Positions 29,511 through 38,519 of a stretch of DNA of 64,000 nucleotides are shown piece by piece; positions within the stretch are counted from its first letter, which is position 1, and each line of letters opens with the position of its first letter. Origin of the DNA: Methanococcoides orientis. GTDB lineage: Archaea; Halobacteriota; Methanosarcinia; Methanosarcinales; Methanosarcinaceae. Under the pieces are notes generated by a model. That model was given only the letters and a program-made list of their open reading frames with translations. It was not told the DNA's origin and ran no database searches. The stretch covers positions 1,002,685 through 1,066,684 of the forward strand of contig NZ_CP073710.1 of assembly GCF_021184045.1 (NCBI RefSeq). Direction: 5' to 3'. The position numbers were made by a program, and so were the translations under genes.

Positions 29511-30722
29511 TTAATCGTCCAGTCCTTTCCTGCCGAAAATATAGTTGGCAACCCTCAGAGCATCGCGATCCCCTGTGGCCTTGTCCGCAGAATCACTCAG
29601 CTTCACCACAGGTATGTTATCGATCTTGTGGAGCTTGATCACCATGTTAAGCGGTGGACTGTAGCTGAAGAAATCAGAATTGTTCGTCAGACTTGTTCCG
29701 ATACCAAAACTGCAATTGATGCGGCCTTTACAATGCTCTTTCAGCCTGATAGCATCCTTTACATGGAGTGAATCACTGAAAACAAGTGACTTCTTCATAG
29801 GATCGATACCCAACTTTTTGTAATGCTCAATGACCTCATCCGCAAACTTAAAAGGATCTCCGCTGTCATGGCGGACACCATCATAGAGCTTGGCAAGCTC
29901 AAGACCGAAGTTCCTGAAGAAAGGCTTTGATCCGAACGTATCACTCAGTGCAATTCCCAGATCACCTTTGTAGACCTTTATCCAGTTCTCGAAAGCGAAG
30001 AGGTTTGCGTTTCGGAGTCCCACAAGAGCAGAATTACCCATGATCCATTCATGTCCGATGGTTCCTATAGGACGGACACCGTACTTTTTAGCAAGATAGA
30101 CATTGCTTGTTCCGGCAAATGACTCAAGCCTGTGTAGGACGTCAACCACCTTGTCGTGTAACTTGAATCCCCTGCGTCGCCGGGTTCCGAATTCTGAGAA
30201 GATACAACCGTTTGTGCTGAGTTCTTCACCCATCTCGCTCATCAGATTACCATACTCGTTCATTAAAGTGGTCTCAGGATCATCACCATTGGATGCGAAC
30301 CGGTTCAACCAGTCCTTTTCCACAATCGTGAAATAAAGTTCCGAGATGGACGCCATGAGGACGATCTCCCAGAGAATGGAGCTATGCCATGGCCCTTCTA
30401 CCCAGAGATCAAGATCACCGTCATCGGTGAGGGATAATCTTACTTCAGAAGGATCGAAGCGGAAGTTCTTAAGATACTCAAGATAAGAAGGTTTGAAAAA
30501 AGGACAATTTATCTTAAGCCAGGAATATTCCTCATCATTCAGTGCCAATCCAACAATGTCTTCATTGATAGTTCGCCTTAGTTCTGCCACGAACTCAGAA
30601 GTAAAGCGCTGTTCTCCCCTGTTTATGAAATGGTACTCTGCCCGTGCATCAGGGAAAAGTTCCAGCACAGCCATCTGCATTGTGAACTTGTAGAGGTCAT
30701 TGTCCAGTATCGATCGGATCAC
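29511..30722 (-). CDS. pncB: Nicotinate phosphoribosyltransferase
   Basis: A 403-residue PncB of the E. coli-like type. It starts with the family signature [20 protein letters not shown], keeps [11 protein letters not shown] with the His that is phosphorylated in relatives, and the phosphate-binding GIGTSLTNN near the C-terminus. It condenses nicotinate with PRPP, using ATP, in the NAD salvage pathway. It diverges from the EamA transporter gene; the space between holds TATA elements for both. Whether that transporter brings in a precursor is speculation. Confidence 0.94.
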   Translation of the reverse strand: MIRSILDNDLYKFTMQMAVLELFPDARAEYHFINRGEQRFTSEFVAELRRTINEDIVGLALNDEEYSWLKINCPFFKPSYLEYLKNFRFDPSEVRLSLTDDGDLDLWVEGPWHSSILWEIVLMASISELYFTIVEKDWLNRFASNGDDPETTLMNEYGNLMSEMGEELSTNGCIFSEFGTRRRRGFKLHDKVVDVLHRLESFAGTSNVYLAKKYGVRPIGTIGHEWIMGNSALVGLRNANLFAFENWIKVYKGDLGIALSDTFGSKPFFRNFGLELAKLYDGVRHDSGDPFKFADEVIEHYKKLGIDPMKKSLVFSDSLHVKDAIRLKEHCKGRINCSFGIGTSLTNNSDFFSYSPPLNMVIKLHKIDNIPVVKLSDSADKATGDRDALRVANYIFGRKGLDD

Positions 30723-30759
30723 ATGAGGTCTTCCTTTTTAGGCATTGACTTATATCATT

Positions 30760-30800
30760 GCCTTATATGAATGTACATATCGAAACCAATATATAAAAAC
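30760..30800. promoter_or_regulatory. Divergent promoters of pncB and the EamA gene
   Basis: A TATA box for the plus strand lies at 30789-30798 (AATATATAAA), giving a start near 30825 and a leader of about 25 bases to the ATG at 30851. A minus-strand TATA-like element at about 30762-30771 could serve pncB. Confidence 0.5.
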
Positions 30801-30850
30801 ACAGGCTCGCAAATACAGTCCTGATGTTAAAGCTTACAAAAGTGGTGAAA

Positions 30851-31720
30851 ATGGAAGATCGAACAAAAGGAATTCTCTACATGTTGATGGTTGTTGCCAT
30901 CTGGGGATTTTCCTTCGTTGCTACAAAAATGTTGCTTGATTACCTTGATCCTGCAATCATTGCGTTTACCCGCTTTTTCATTGCTACCGTCCTTCTGTTC
31001 GCTATTTGCAGGAAAAGGGAGAGCTACAGCCGCAATGAGGTCAAGTATGTTGCAATCGCTGGTTTTCTGGGGATCACCTGTTACTATATGTTCGAGAACG
31101 TGGCACTGACATTCACAACAGCCACCAACTCATCCCTCATAAGTGCCACTGTACCGGTATTCTTCCTGTTCACTGTCGATGCCCTCAGAAGGAAGTTCTC
31201 AAGACCAATAAAGTATTTTGGAGCATTCATTGCCTTTGTTGGAGTTGGTTTACTGATATTGAACGGAAAGTTCAACCTTGACCTTAACCCTTTAGGAGAT
31301 TTTCTGATGTTCGGATCCGTCTTTTCCTGGGTATTTTACACCCTGATCATCGACCGAATGGGTTCAAGGAACATCCTCATTGTTTCTCGGGACCTCACAT
31401 TGTCAGGAACGGTCTTTCTCCTTCCCTTTGCACTTTTTGAAGCACAGGACCTGAGGATAGACATATTCTCACAAAATGACCTGCTGGTGGTCATAGCTGC
31501 TCTTATCTATCTGGGAGTTTTCTGCTCAGCATTTGGTTTCCTTTTCTGGAACAAAGCAATACACCTTGCAGGGTCAAGTACGACTACCAATGGAATATAC
31601 CTGCTCCCGCTTGTGACCATCATTGGAGACAGCATAATAATCGGTAATGTGCCGAATATCTATGTGGTGATCGGGGCAGTGCTTGTACTTGCAGGAGTTT
31701 ACCTCTCCGAGCGTAACTGA
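30851..31720 (+). CDS. EamA/DMT family transporter
   Basis: A 289-residue membrane protein with ten predicted helices in two EamA repeats, starting GILYMLMVVAIWGFSFVATK and containing the family's AITRF-like AFTRFFIATVLL segment. Members move amino acids, nucleobases or other metabolites; the substrate is unknown here. The frame opens at 30824, but GTGGTG five bases before the ATG at 30851 supports the later start. It is transcribed away from pncB. Confidence 0.88.
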   Translation: MEDRTKGILYMLMVVAIWGFSFVATKMLLDYLDPAIIAFTRFFIATVLLFAICRKRESYSRNEVKYVAIAGFLGITCYYMFENVALTFTTATNSSLISATVPVFFLFTVDALRRKFSRPIKYFGAFIAFVGVGLLILNGKFNLDLNPLGDFLMFGSVFSWVFYTLIIDRMGSRNILIVSRDLTLSGTVFLLPFALFEAQDLRIDIFSQNDLLVVIAALIYLGVFCSAFGFLFWNKAIHLAGSSTTTNGIYLLPLVTIIGDSIIIGNVPNIYVVIGAVLVLAGVYLSERN

Positions 31721-31772
31721 AATGATCGTATAAAGATCAGTGAGAAGATCTGACGACCAGTAAGTATTCAAT

Positions 31773-32018
31773 TCAGGACATGTCACACCTGATGGCCTCT
31801 TCTCCGGTCTCAGCATCACGATATGTCTTCCTCCGCTTGGAATACCTCTCCTTGTAGCCACAGACGATGAAGATGCAGTCGATCTTTGTGAAATGTTCAC
31901 ATTTCATGCATTCCAGCAGTTCGATGTCCCTGTTAAGCTAAGGGCAGTTCTCGATCCATCCTTCAAGAACTGGAAATTTGTTTTTATGTTCTATTGTATC
32001 ACCCCATAATATGGGGTG
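31773..32018 (-). pseudogene. Small Cys-containing ORF with in-frame UAG, probably decayed
   Basis: A minus-strand frame reads IEHKNKFPVLEGWIENCP, then TAG (31938-31940), then LNRDIELLECMKCEHFTKID and on to GEEAIRCDMS with a TGA stop. It looks coding on both sides of the TAG, with paired Cys (ECMKC, CIFIVC), but has no start codon upstream of it. An ATG at 31907 would give a 44-residue product (31773-31907). A more degraded copy of the same segment lies at 32417-32495. I do not recognise the family. Loss of function is more likely than UAG decoding because no start is present. Confidence 0.5.
32000..32018. other. Perfect 8-bp inverted repeat
   Basis: CACCCCAT and ATGGGGTG around a 3-base loop. 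There is no T-tract on either side that would make it a clear terminator. It marks the upstream edge of the degraded ORF. Confidence 0.6.
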
Positions 32019-32249
32019 TTAAAGACCAATATATATTTTGTCCAGATTGTGGCAAACGGAAACAAGATCACATAAATACCGGGATGGTTTATTGTCCAAG
32101 AGTTTCTTTGCCAAAAAAACCACTTTGCTTCAGTAATAAATTCTGTCCTAATCTTACCTTAACACATAATATAGAATGACAAAACCAAAATTATATATTT
32201 TGTAAGTTTTGAGATATATATGTTTAAAAAAATACGAAAGGTTGATAAA

Positions 32250-32390
32250 ATGGTTGATCAGAGAAACTGTACATGTCTAAATTGTGGAAATTGTTTTTGT
32301 GAAAAAAGCCCTGAAATAGTATTAAAGGAAGGTTGCCAAAATTGTATTTGTAAAGAAGTTGGACCTAGCTTCTGTCTTTTAGAACTATAA
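32250..32390 (+). CDS. Cysteine-rich 46-residue protein
   Basis: An intact short frame with ATG at 32250, AAAGGT seven bases before it, and TAA. The 46-residue product has nine Cys spaced CxCx2Cx2CxC, then Cx2CxC, and one near the end (residues 7, 9, 12, 15, 17, 29, 32, 34, 42). Such spacing suggests metal binding, in the manner of metallothioneins or small metal chaperones; it does not match the bacterial SmtA consensus closely. A TATA-like element lies about 40 bases upstream. Only acidic and polar residues separate the Cys, and there is no membrane segment. The metal is unknown. Confidence 0.7.
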   Translation: MVDQRNCTCLNCGNCFCEKSPEIVLKEGCQNCICKEVGPSFCLLEL

Positions 32391-32416
32391 AATGCGGATC
32401 TGCCCGAATAACGTAA

Positions 32417-32495
32417 GAACAAGATCTCGTAGAAGTGCTCACATTTAATTCATTAATTCAATCAATAATTCGAAATCTCTGTTAAACCAGAGGTT
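32417..32495 (-). pseudogene. Second degraded copy of the Cys-containing ORF
   Basis: The minus strand encodes NLWFNRDFELLIELMN followed by a stop, and in a shifted frame CEHFYEI. These align with LNRDIELLECMKCEHFTKI of the relic at 31773. The copy is short, out of frame and has no start. The pair indicates duplication followed by decay in this stretch. Confidence 0.5.
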
Positions 32496-32546
32496 TTTCT
32501 CGCCCATTACCCTAATATTTCTAATCAACAATTTTTATTGTACCTC

Positions 32547-32585
32547 ATTCAATTCAATTCAATTCAATTCAATTCAATTCAATTC
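32547..32585. repeat. AATTC pentanucleotide microsatellite
   Basis: Nearly eight tandem AATTC units in the non-coding stretch before the end of the ABC permease gene. Length variation by slippage is expected. Confidence 0.95.
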
Positions 32586-32667
32586 CAATAGAAAAATAAG
32601 ACCGGCAGAAATAAAAAGGATCTGAGAAACAAGAGCAATGTTCCTCAGTACTTCACCTCTTCTCGAT

Positions 32668-33975
32668 TTACTCATACCTCAAAGCATCTACAGGATTCAG
32701 CTTCGATGCATTCTTTGCAGGCATGAGACCGGCAACCAGACCAACTCCAATTGAAACGATGGTTGCCACTGCTGTTGCCTTCAGGCTAAGTGTGAATATA
32801 AATGGTATCTTCAGCTGCATAGAGATCAGGAAAACAATGACCTGGACGATCGCTGTTCCCAGCAAGATCCCAAGTAGACCGCCTACAAGACCGATCAAGG
32901 CAGCATTGCACAGGAATATCATGAGGATGTCTTCATTTCTGGCACCAATTGCTTTCATGATACCGATCTCCTTTGTCTTCTCAAGCACTGAAGTGAACAT
33001 AGTGTTGGCAATGCCCACAGAACCTACCAGCAGTGAGATCCCTGCAATGAAAGCAAGGAATGCGGTCAGACCGGTGATCAGCTTATTAGTACCTTCCATT
33101 ATCTCCTTCTGTGAGGATATGTAGAAATCCTTTGTATCTTCATCGACACGTCTTGATAACTTCAGCTTTTTGTCCATGTCATCGAGCACAGCATTCACAT
33201 CGGATCCTTCGTAAAGCATCACTTCAATGGAATCGTAGACACCTTCCTCTTTTGCAAAAACATCATCCTCAGATTGAAGGCCATAGACATCATCGCATGA
33301 CATGTAGACACTACTACCGAACATACTACTTATGCCTCCAAGCAGTCCGTCACCTTTTGCAAGGATACCAACCACCCTGTAGGACCTTTCATTAAGGACG
33401 ATCATCTGGTTAAGCCTTATCTTCTTATCCTTGAAAGCCTCGTTAGCAAGTGAATCAGAGATCACCACAACATTCCTGTCACCGCTTTTTAGCATCCGGC
33501 CCTCGGCGATATTCTCTGTGGTCATCTTCTCCCATACCTTCGGGTCCACACCACTTATCCATACGGACGTTTCTTCTCCACTCATATCCAGTAATGCACT
33601 GCTTTCCACTTTTACGTTGATGTACTCGACCTCAGGGATACGTTCAAGGGTCAGTACATCTTTTTTTGTCAACTTTGCCTGTGCCTCCATGTCAGGATCT
33701 TCCAGATACTCATTGTACCCCTGATCCTCAACAGGATCGACACCTACTTCTTCTTCATTAATGATCTGGAAAGGTGTGGAAGCAACTATGGTGATAGTAT
33801 CACCTCCAAATCCTTCCAGTGTTTTGGTCACCTGATCCTGGAAAAATTCACCTGTTGTTACTACTGTCATAACAGATGCTATCCCTATGATAACGCCAAT
33901 GATGGTAAGCCAGCTTCGCAGCTTATTAGCCTTGACCATGTTCAATGATATCTTTAATATCTTCGCCGGTTTCAT
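32668..33975 (-). CDS. MacB-like ABC transporter permease
   Basis: A 435-residue permease with the MacB/FtsX layout: one helix near the N-terminus (LTIIGVIIGIASVMTVV), a large extracytoplasmic MacB_PCD domain (about 45-270), then three helices including the FtsX motif with KTKEIGIMKAIGARNEDIL. Such permeases form mechanotransmission transporters rather than simple importers, and act on lipoproteins, peptides or surface proteins. It is the last gene of an operon with the ATPase and a surface protein (27 bases from the latter). Confidence 0.9.
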   Translation of the reverse strand: MKPAKILKISLNMVKANKLRSWLTIIGVIIGIASVMTVVTTGEFFQDQVTKTLEGFGGDTITIVASTPFQIINEEEVGVDPVEDQGYNEYLEDPDMEAQAKLTKKDVLTLERIPEVEYINVKVESSALLDMSGEETSVWISGVDPKVWEKMTTENIAEGRMLKSGDRNVVVISDSLANEAFKDKKIRLNQMIVLNERSYRVVGILAKGDGLLGGISSMFGSSVYMSCDDVYGLQSEDDVFAKEEGVYDSIEVMLYEGSDVNAVLDDMDKKLKLSRRVDEDTKDFYISSQKEIMEGTNKLITGLTAFLAFIAGISLLVGSVGIANTMFTSVLEKTKEIGIMKAIGARNEDILMIFLCNAALIGLVGGLLGILLGTAIVQVIVFLISMQLKIPFIFTLSLKATAVATIVSIGVGLVAGLMPAKNASKLNPVDALRYE

Positions 33976-34002
33976 GATGAATACCCCACAAAAGAAGAAG
34001 CA

Positions 34003-35259
34003 TCAGAGCTTTTTCTTCTTATTGTTATAGAACACAAACCCTGCAACACAGGCTACTGCAAAGGCAAGGACCAGCCAGCTTTTTGATCCGCTGCTTTTAG
34101 CAGATTCCTGTACTACCACCGGTTTTGATGCAAGTACTGATAACTCCTTTTCCTGAACTTCCCTCTCACCATCACTTGATGTATATGCGATCTGGAATTT
34201 CAATGGAAGGAACTCACCGTAGTTGTCAGGAGTGATCCCAAAATCTGCCATTGTATAATCACCCTTTTGAAGGCTGCCAAGAACAACAGAATTAGAACCA
34301 CCGTTCATGCTCCAGCCTTCCTGATCAGGAATGGATATGGTCACAGAACTTGCCTTGTTGTTACCGATATTGGAAACCGAGAAAGAATAATCCCCTCTCA
34401 TGGTCTGCTCAACGAAAACGATATCAAAATCAGTTGTACCTCCTATGTAGATACCTGCTTTGCTCTCAATGGTTTTGCGTTTCTGGTTCTCCAGCGTCCC
34501 GGCCTGTGTAATGGTCTGCAGTTCTTCGACGTCATCATAGACAAGTATCATATCCAGCTTGTAGAGTCCGGGTTTTGTGTTGACGTTCGTCAATACCTGA
34601 TACTCAACAGTTGCATTCTCACCAATATCGATAAAATTAATGTATTTCACATTGCTTGAACCAACAGGTAGTATGAGGTCACCTGTACTATCCCAGGAGA
34701 ACATAGCATTCTTCAGTGGAGAATTGCCAACGTTCTTTATGACAAAGGACAGGTTGGTCTTCTTTCCCGGAACCAGTTTTTCAAGGCTTATAGACTCGAT
34801 CTCAGCATTTGATTCACTGTCAACATCGATCATGACCTCCTGTTTCAAGGAAGCATGGTTCCTGTTGCCCTGCTCATAGACCAATACCTCAAGAGGATAT
34901 TGACCTGCATTGACATTGTTGTCGACAAGAAGTTCAAACTTTACAACCTTGCTGTTCTCGTCCTCATACCTCTTTCCAAGCTTACCGATGTTCTCAATGA
35001 GAGGTTGACCGGAAACTTTGCTGAAAGGATATTTTGGTACGAGCTCAACAACAACGCTATCTGTTGTACTTGATCTGGCATTCTGGATGGAAAATCTGAC
35101 CTCAAGAACATCACCGGGTTTTACGGGATCAGGGTTTTGATTAAGGAGATCTACGACCAATCCCCTGTCTGAATTGGTCAGAGCCATTGCAGTTTGTCCA
35201 AATGACATTGAAATGAAAAGTAATAGTACTAGAATACTTGAAATCTTTTTAAAATTCAT
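34003..35259 (-). CDS. Secreted S-layer-like accessory protein of the ABC operon
   Basis: A 418-residue protein with a signal peptide (about 1-26, ending TAMA), several beta-sandwich domains of the COG1361/NEW3 type (for example DPVKPGDVLEVRFSIQN, VPGKKTNLSFVIKNVGNSPL), and a C-terminal membrane anchor (LVLAFAVACVAGFVFY) with a KKKKL end. It is anchored outside the cell. Its place between the ATPase and permease genes suggests it is the extracellular partner of that transporter, as seen in many methanogen MacB-type operons; its ligand is unknown. Confidence 0.85.
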   Translation of the reverse strand: MNFKKISSILVLLLFISMSFGQTAMALTNSDRGLVVDLLNQNPDPVKPGDVLEVRFSIQNARSSTTDSVVVELVPKYPFSKVSGQPLIENIGKLGKRYEDENSKVVKFELLVDNNVNAGQYPLEVLVYEQGNRNHASLKQEVMIDVDSESNAEIESISLEKLVPGKKTNLSFVIKNVGNSPLKNAMFSWDSTGDLILPVGSSNVKYINFIDIGENATVEYQVLTNVNTKPGLYKLDMILVYDDVEELQTITQAGTLENQKRKTIESKAGIYIGGTTDFDIVFVEQTMRGDYSFSVSNIGNNKASSVTISIPDQEGWSMNGGSNSVVLGSLQKGDYTMADFGITPDNYGEFLPLKFQIAYTSSDGEREVQEKELSVLASKPVVVQESAKSSGSKSWLVLAFAVACVAGFVFYNNKKKKL

Positions 35260-35274
35260 ATCGGATCACTTTTT

Positions 35275-36015
35275 TTAGATATTATGGTCATCAAAGTTTG
35301 ACTGAGATCTATCCCTGGATAAAATGTCATTTGGTTCATCGCGAACTATCTGACCATCCTTTAGAACAATATGTCTTGCAGCATACTGTGCAAGATCCAT
35401 ATCGTGGGTTACCATCACCACGGTCTTTCCCTTCTCGTTCCAGAGCCTTTGAAGAATGTTCATAACCTCACGTCCGGTCTTACTGTCCAGTGCACCGGTT
35501 GGTTCATCTGCAAGGATAAGCTCCGGATCACAGGCCAGTGACCTTGCAATAGAAACACGTTGTTGCTGCCCACCTGAAAGCTGGCTGGGCCTGTTGTTCA
35601 GCTTGTCCGACAGGCCGACCATTTCAAGGGCTTCCTTTGCCCTTTCCATGGCAATGTTATCTTCAACTTCCTGGATCTCAAGGGGCAGAAGAACATTTTC
35701 AAGAGCTGTCATTCCGGGAATCAGATTATACTGCTGAAAAACGAATCCGATCGTCTTCCCCCTGAGTGTGGAAAGGTCTGATTCGGTCATTTCAGATATA
35801 TTCCTTGACTTCAGGAAGATCTCACCATCGGATGGGACGTCAAGACATCCTACGAGGTTCATCATTGTGGATTTTCCACTCCCTGATGGTCCTATGATAG
35901 CTGCAAACTCTCCACGGTCTATGGAAACACTTACATCCTGGAGAGCATTTACCTGCACCTCACCCATCTGGTAGGTTTTCCAGACATCTCTGAAAGTGAT
36001 CAGTGGTTCTGACAT
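35275..36015 (-). CDS. MacB/LolD-type ABC transporter ATP-binding protein
   Basis: A 246-residue ATPase: Walker [11 protein letters not shown]-loop [16 protein letters not shown], signature LSGGQQQR, Walker B LILADEP, and His in VMVTHD. The MacB/LolD group is recognisable from the [17 protein letters not shown] start. The frame extends to 36087 but the ATG at 36015 (MSEPLITF) begins the domain. First gene of the operon with the S-layer-like protein (15-base gap) and the permease. Confidence 0.93.
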   Translation of the reverse strand: MSEPLITFRDVWKTYQMGEVQVNALQDVSVSIDRGEFAAIIGPSGSGKSTMMNLVGCLDVPSDGEIFLKSRNISEMTESDLSTLRGKTIGFVFQQYNLIPGMTALENVLLPLEIQEVEDNIAMERAKEALEMVGLSDKLNNRPSQLSGGQQQRVSIARSLACDPELILADEPTGALDSKTGREVMNILQRLWNEKGKTVVMVTHDMDLAQYAARHIVLKDGQIVRDEPNDILSRDRSQSNFDDHNI

Positions 36016-36053
36016 GAAATGTTGTAAATACTGACATCTATAAAAACGAGAAG

Positions 36054-36090
36054 TAGTTGAGAAACATAGTTGAAAAAGATAGTTCAACTA
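36054..36090. promoter_or_regulatory. Repeated TAGTTGA elements in the divergent intergenic region
   Basis: TAGTTGA occurs at 36054 and 36067, and its inverted form closes the set at 36083-36090. TAGTTGAA (36067-36074) and TTCAACTA (36083-36090) form an 8-base perfect inverted repeat. The 36080-36090 part, TAGTTCAACTA, is itself palindromic. The position between the ABC operon and the gene pair with a winged-helix regulator suggests an operator. Confidence 0.5.
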
Positions 36091-36128
36091 CATTTTTTTT
36101 ATATACCAGCTCTGATATAGAACCCGGC

Positions 36129-36905
36129 ATGGCAATTGATGCTATTGATGCAATACTGACACCGAAAATACTCGAGATGTCAACAGAAATGACATCCATG
36201 TACACACTAACGGATGTTGTATTCGACCTTGTTGCATATCCTGTTATGGCCATTCTTGCACTGATGATCTATCTGGAAATTGCCAAACTTTATTCAATTA
36301 GCCAGTATGAGGGACTGAAGCATTTCAAAAATACCTTCTTTTTCTTCGGTGTTGGAAATCTTGCAATTCTTACAATGATGATCTCAATGATAATTGCAAA
36401 ATTTTCATTGGAAGCCGGAACATTATTTTTTCTTTTTGTGGGAATCCCTGCACTCCTATTAGCAGGTTGTTCTTTCTGGATAGCAAATACTGAGCTACTC
36501 TATACTATAACGTGGCGGCTTTTTGATAATATTTCCACAAAAAGAAGATATAAATCAATGTTTTTCCTGGCCTTGATGATATTCGTCCTGATAGATGTAA
36601 TAGCATACGGAGTTATTTCAGAATATTATGGACTTACCAGTACAATTATGTACAAAGGAAGTATATTTATACTGATTCTTCTGCTAATAAGATCTAATCT
36701 CAGGTCTTCCGGAAGAATAGGGTCAATAAAACATCCTTACTACCTCGGGCTTATAATTATATTTACACTGAACTTCCTGGGAACTTTTAGTGATGTTATA
36801 TCAGAAGATACCATAGCAGGATTTATTATAAATGGACTGACGATCGTAGCTTATTTTATTATTCTTAAGGGAATTCGAAAATGGACTCGCATTCTAACAA
36901 TATGA
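36129..36905 (+). CDS. Uncharacterised membrane protein
   Basis: A 258-residue protein with seven or so hydrophobic segments and no motif I know. A first helix region (VVFDLVAYPVMAILALMIYL) is followed by pairs of helices, separated by basic loops such as DNISTKRRYKS. The frame opens with TTG at 36057; I take the ATG at 36129, since the earlier part overlaps the operator-like repeats and has no helix. Its end overlaps the winged-helix gene by 25 bases, so both are one unit. It may sense the state controlled by that regulator, but this is a guess from context. Confidence 0.75.
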   Translation: MAIDAIDAILTPKILEMSTEMTSMYTLTDVVFDLVAYPVMAILALMIYLEIAKLYSISQYEGLKHFKNTFFFFGVGNLAILTMMISMIIAKFSLEAGTLFFLFVGIPALLLAGCSFWIANTELLYTITWRLFDNISTKRRYKSMFFLALMIFVLIDVIAYGVISEYYGLTSTIMYKGSIFILILLLIRSNLRSSGRIGSIKHPYYLGLIIIFTLNFLGTFSDVISEDTIAGFIINGLTIVAYFIILKGIRKWTRILTI

Positions 36906-37183
36906 AGCCATTCCAGAAAAGAAGCCGCCTGGAGATCATAAGGGATATACTCAAAGTTATCCGCGAGTCCAACAATACGATCAGTCCAACAAAACTTCAG
37001 AGATTATCAAATCTTTCCTTCCAGATGTTCGAAGAATATGTAGGAGACCTTGAATCAAAAGGTCTGATCACTGTCAAGCCATACAAGGAAAAACGCAAGA
37101 TATATTCATTGACCGATAAGGGAAGAAATTTTCTGGATAAATACGAAGATTTCGTAGCATTTCTTGCAGACTTTGGCCTATGA
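36881..37183 (+). CDS. Winged-helix transcriptional regulator
   Basis: A 100-residue archaeal winged-helix protein of the HTH_45 type: SRLEIIRDILKVI, recognition helix region SPTKLQRLSNLSFQMFEEYVGDL, then the wing (GLITVKPYKEKRKIYSLTDKG). Many such proteins are local repressors. It overlaps the upstream membrane protein gene. The TAGTTGA repeats at 36054-36090 are a plausible target, and the ABC operon the regulated neighbour; neither is proven. Confidence 0.88.
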   Translation: MDSHSNNMKPFQKRSRLEIIRDILKVIRESNNTISPTKLQRLSNLSFQMFEEYVGDLESKGLITVKPYKEKRKIYSLTDKGRNFLDKYEDFVAFLADFGL

Positions 37184-37259
37184 ACAGCAGTCGATATTTT
37201 ATCATTCTGATCAACGATAGCTCTTTTATTTAAGGAGAACAATATAAGACCGGGGTTAT

Positions 37260-37937
37260 ATGGCAAGGCCAAAAGTAATAATACATAATTCCATTACACT
37301 TGATGGCCCATTCAAGGACATCATAGTCGATATGAGAAAACATTATGGACCATTGCCAATCTTTGAATAAGACATCCACCTGGTAGGAGCGAACACTGTG
37401 AAGGCCGGGATCGAAATGTTTGGTGGAGTTCCACCGGAAGAGGATACAGATCTCAGGAAACCTGAAAGAGAAAGCAAGATCCAAATATGAACTCTAGTTG
37501 ACTCGAAAGGTACCCTCAAAGGTTCACTTCATGTATTTCGAAGGTTCGAGCTGTGTCGTGATGCTTTCGTTCTTGTATCAGCATCAACACCAGAGGATTA
37601 TCTGGAATACCTTAAAGAAAGGAATTACGACTTCATTGTAACAGGTGAAGAACACGTTGACCTCCGGGAAGCACTTGAAGTACTTAACAAAAAGTACAAG
37701 GCAAGAACAGTCCTTTTAGACAGCAGAAGCGGACTTAACGAAGCCTTGCTCGGACAGGATCTTGTGGATGAGATCAGCCTTATCATGCTGACCCTTTTGA
37801 TAGGGAAAGAAGTTGATACCTTGTTTGCCAATATTGGAAAGAAGAAACCTATCGAACTTGAACTGTTAAAATGTGAGAAACTGGAGAAGGACAATGTATG
37901 GCTTATTTACAAATTAAAGCGTTCTTCTGATAAATGA
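37260..37937 (+). pseudogene. RibD-C/dihydrofolate reductase-like gene with two nonsense codons
   Basis: A single frame of 225 codons, without frameshift, encodes a RibD_C-like reductase: ARPKVIIHNSITLDGPFKD, DIHLVGANTVKAGIEMFGGV, DYDFIVTGEEHVDLREAL-like, TVLLDSRSGLNEALLG, LVDEISLI. Two codons are stops: TAA at 37368-37370 and TGA at 37488-37490. Relatives reduce the pyrimidine in riboflavin biosynthesis or have unknown targets. Since neither stop is UAG, pyrrolysine cannot rescue it. The well-kept frame after the stops suggests recent loss. A product from an internal start (about 37746, 63 residues) would lack the active site. Confidence 0.85.
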
Positions 37938-37979
37938 TAGTACACTTGTATTCGATAAAATAGACAATGGAGATTAATA

Positions 37980-38276
37980 ATGACATTTTTAGATGAAAAT
38001 TTACCAGAAGCTTCTAAAGCCTTCGCAGACATGCGTTCAGCAGTATTCAGGAATAATTCACTTGATCTGAAGGTCAAGGAACTTATAGCAGTTGCATCTT
38101 CAGTTCTCATGAGATGTGAGAAATGTGTGAAGATACATTCTGAAAGAGCAAAGGAAAACGGTGCAACAGAGGAAGAGATCGCCGAAGCTATAGCAGTAGC
38201 AATGTTCATTGCAGGTGGATCACAGTTACACTGGACGGAGGCTTATGAAGATATCTTTGACGGATCCGATGAGTAA
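37980..38276 (+). CDS. Carboxymuconolactone decarboxylase/AhpD-like protein
   Basis: A 98-residue protein with the full redox motif CxxCxxxH (CEKCVKIH) in the AhpD/CMD helical bundle, followed by a SERAKENGATEEEIAEAI helix. Proteins of this type act as thiol-dependent peroxidases or disulfide carriers. Spacing from the dead reductase gene is 42 bases on the same strand, with a GGAG site before the ATG; the two may once have been co-transcribed. Confidence 0.9.
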   Translation: MTFLDENLPEASKAFADMRSAVFRNNSLDLKVKELIAVASSVLMRCEKCVKIHSERAKENGATEEEIAEAIAVAMFIAGGSQLHWTEAYEDIFDGSDE

Positions 38277-38519
38277 ATGAATATATAATCGAAGTAAAGA
38301 AAATCAATTTGTGGAAAAGTTTATTTGTATTGGAGCTATTACCTATGTTAGCATAACAGTTAGTGAATAGCTTCAATATTAATAAGACCTAACAAAAAAA
38401 AAGAAACCCGAATTAAACTTCGTATAAAACAGACATTTATGCCATAAAAAACGATATTATATTCTGAATACAGAAATATAATCTATTTTAAAATTAAAAA
38501 TTATTTAATGGGTTAAAAT

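Noticed and set aside
32000-32018. 8-bp inverted repeat as a terminator
   Set aside because: No T-tract follows on either strand, so I list it only as an inverted repeat.
31994-32179. 61-codon frame with FCPDCGKRKQ
   Set aside because: A zinc-ribbon-like pair is present, but the rest is not coherent, and it overlaps the relic and inverted repeat; perhaps a fragment.
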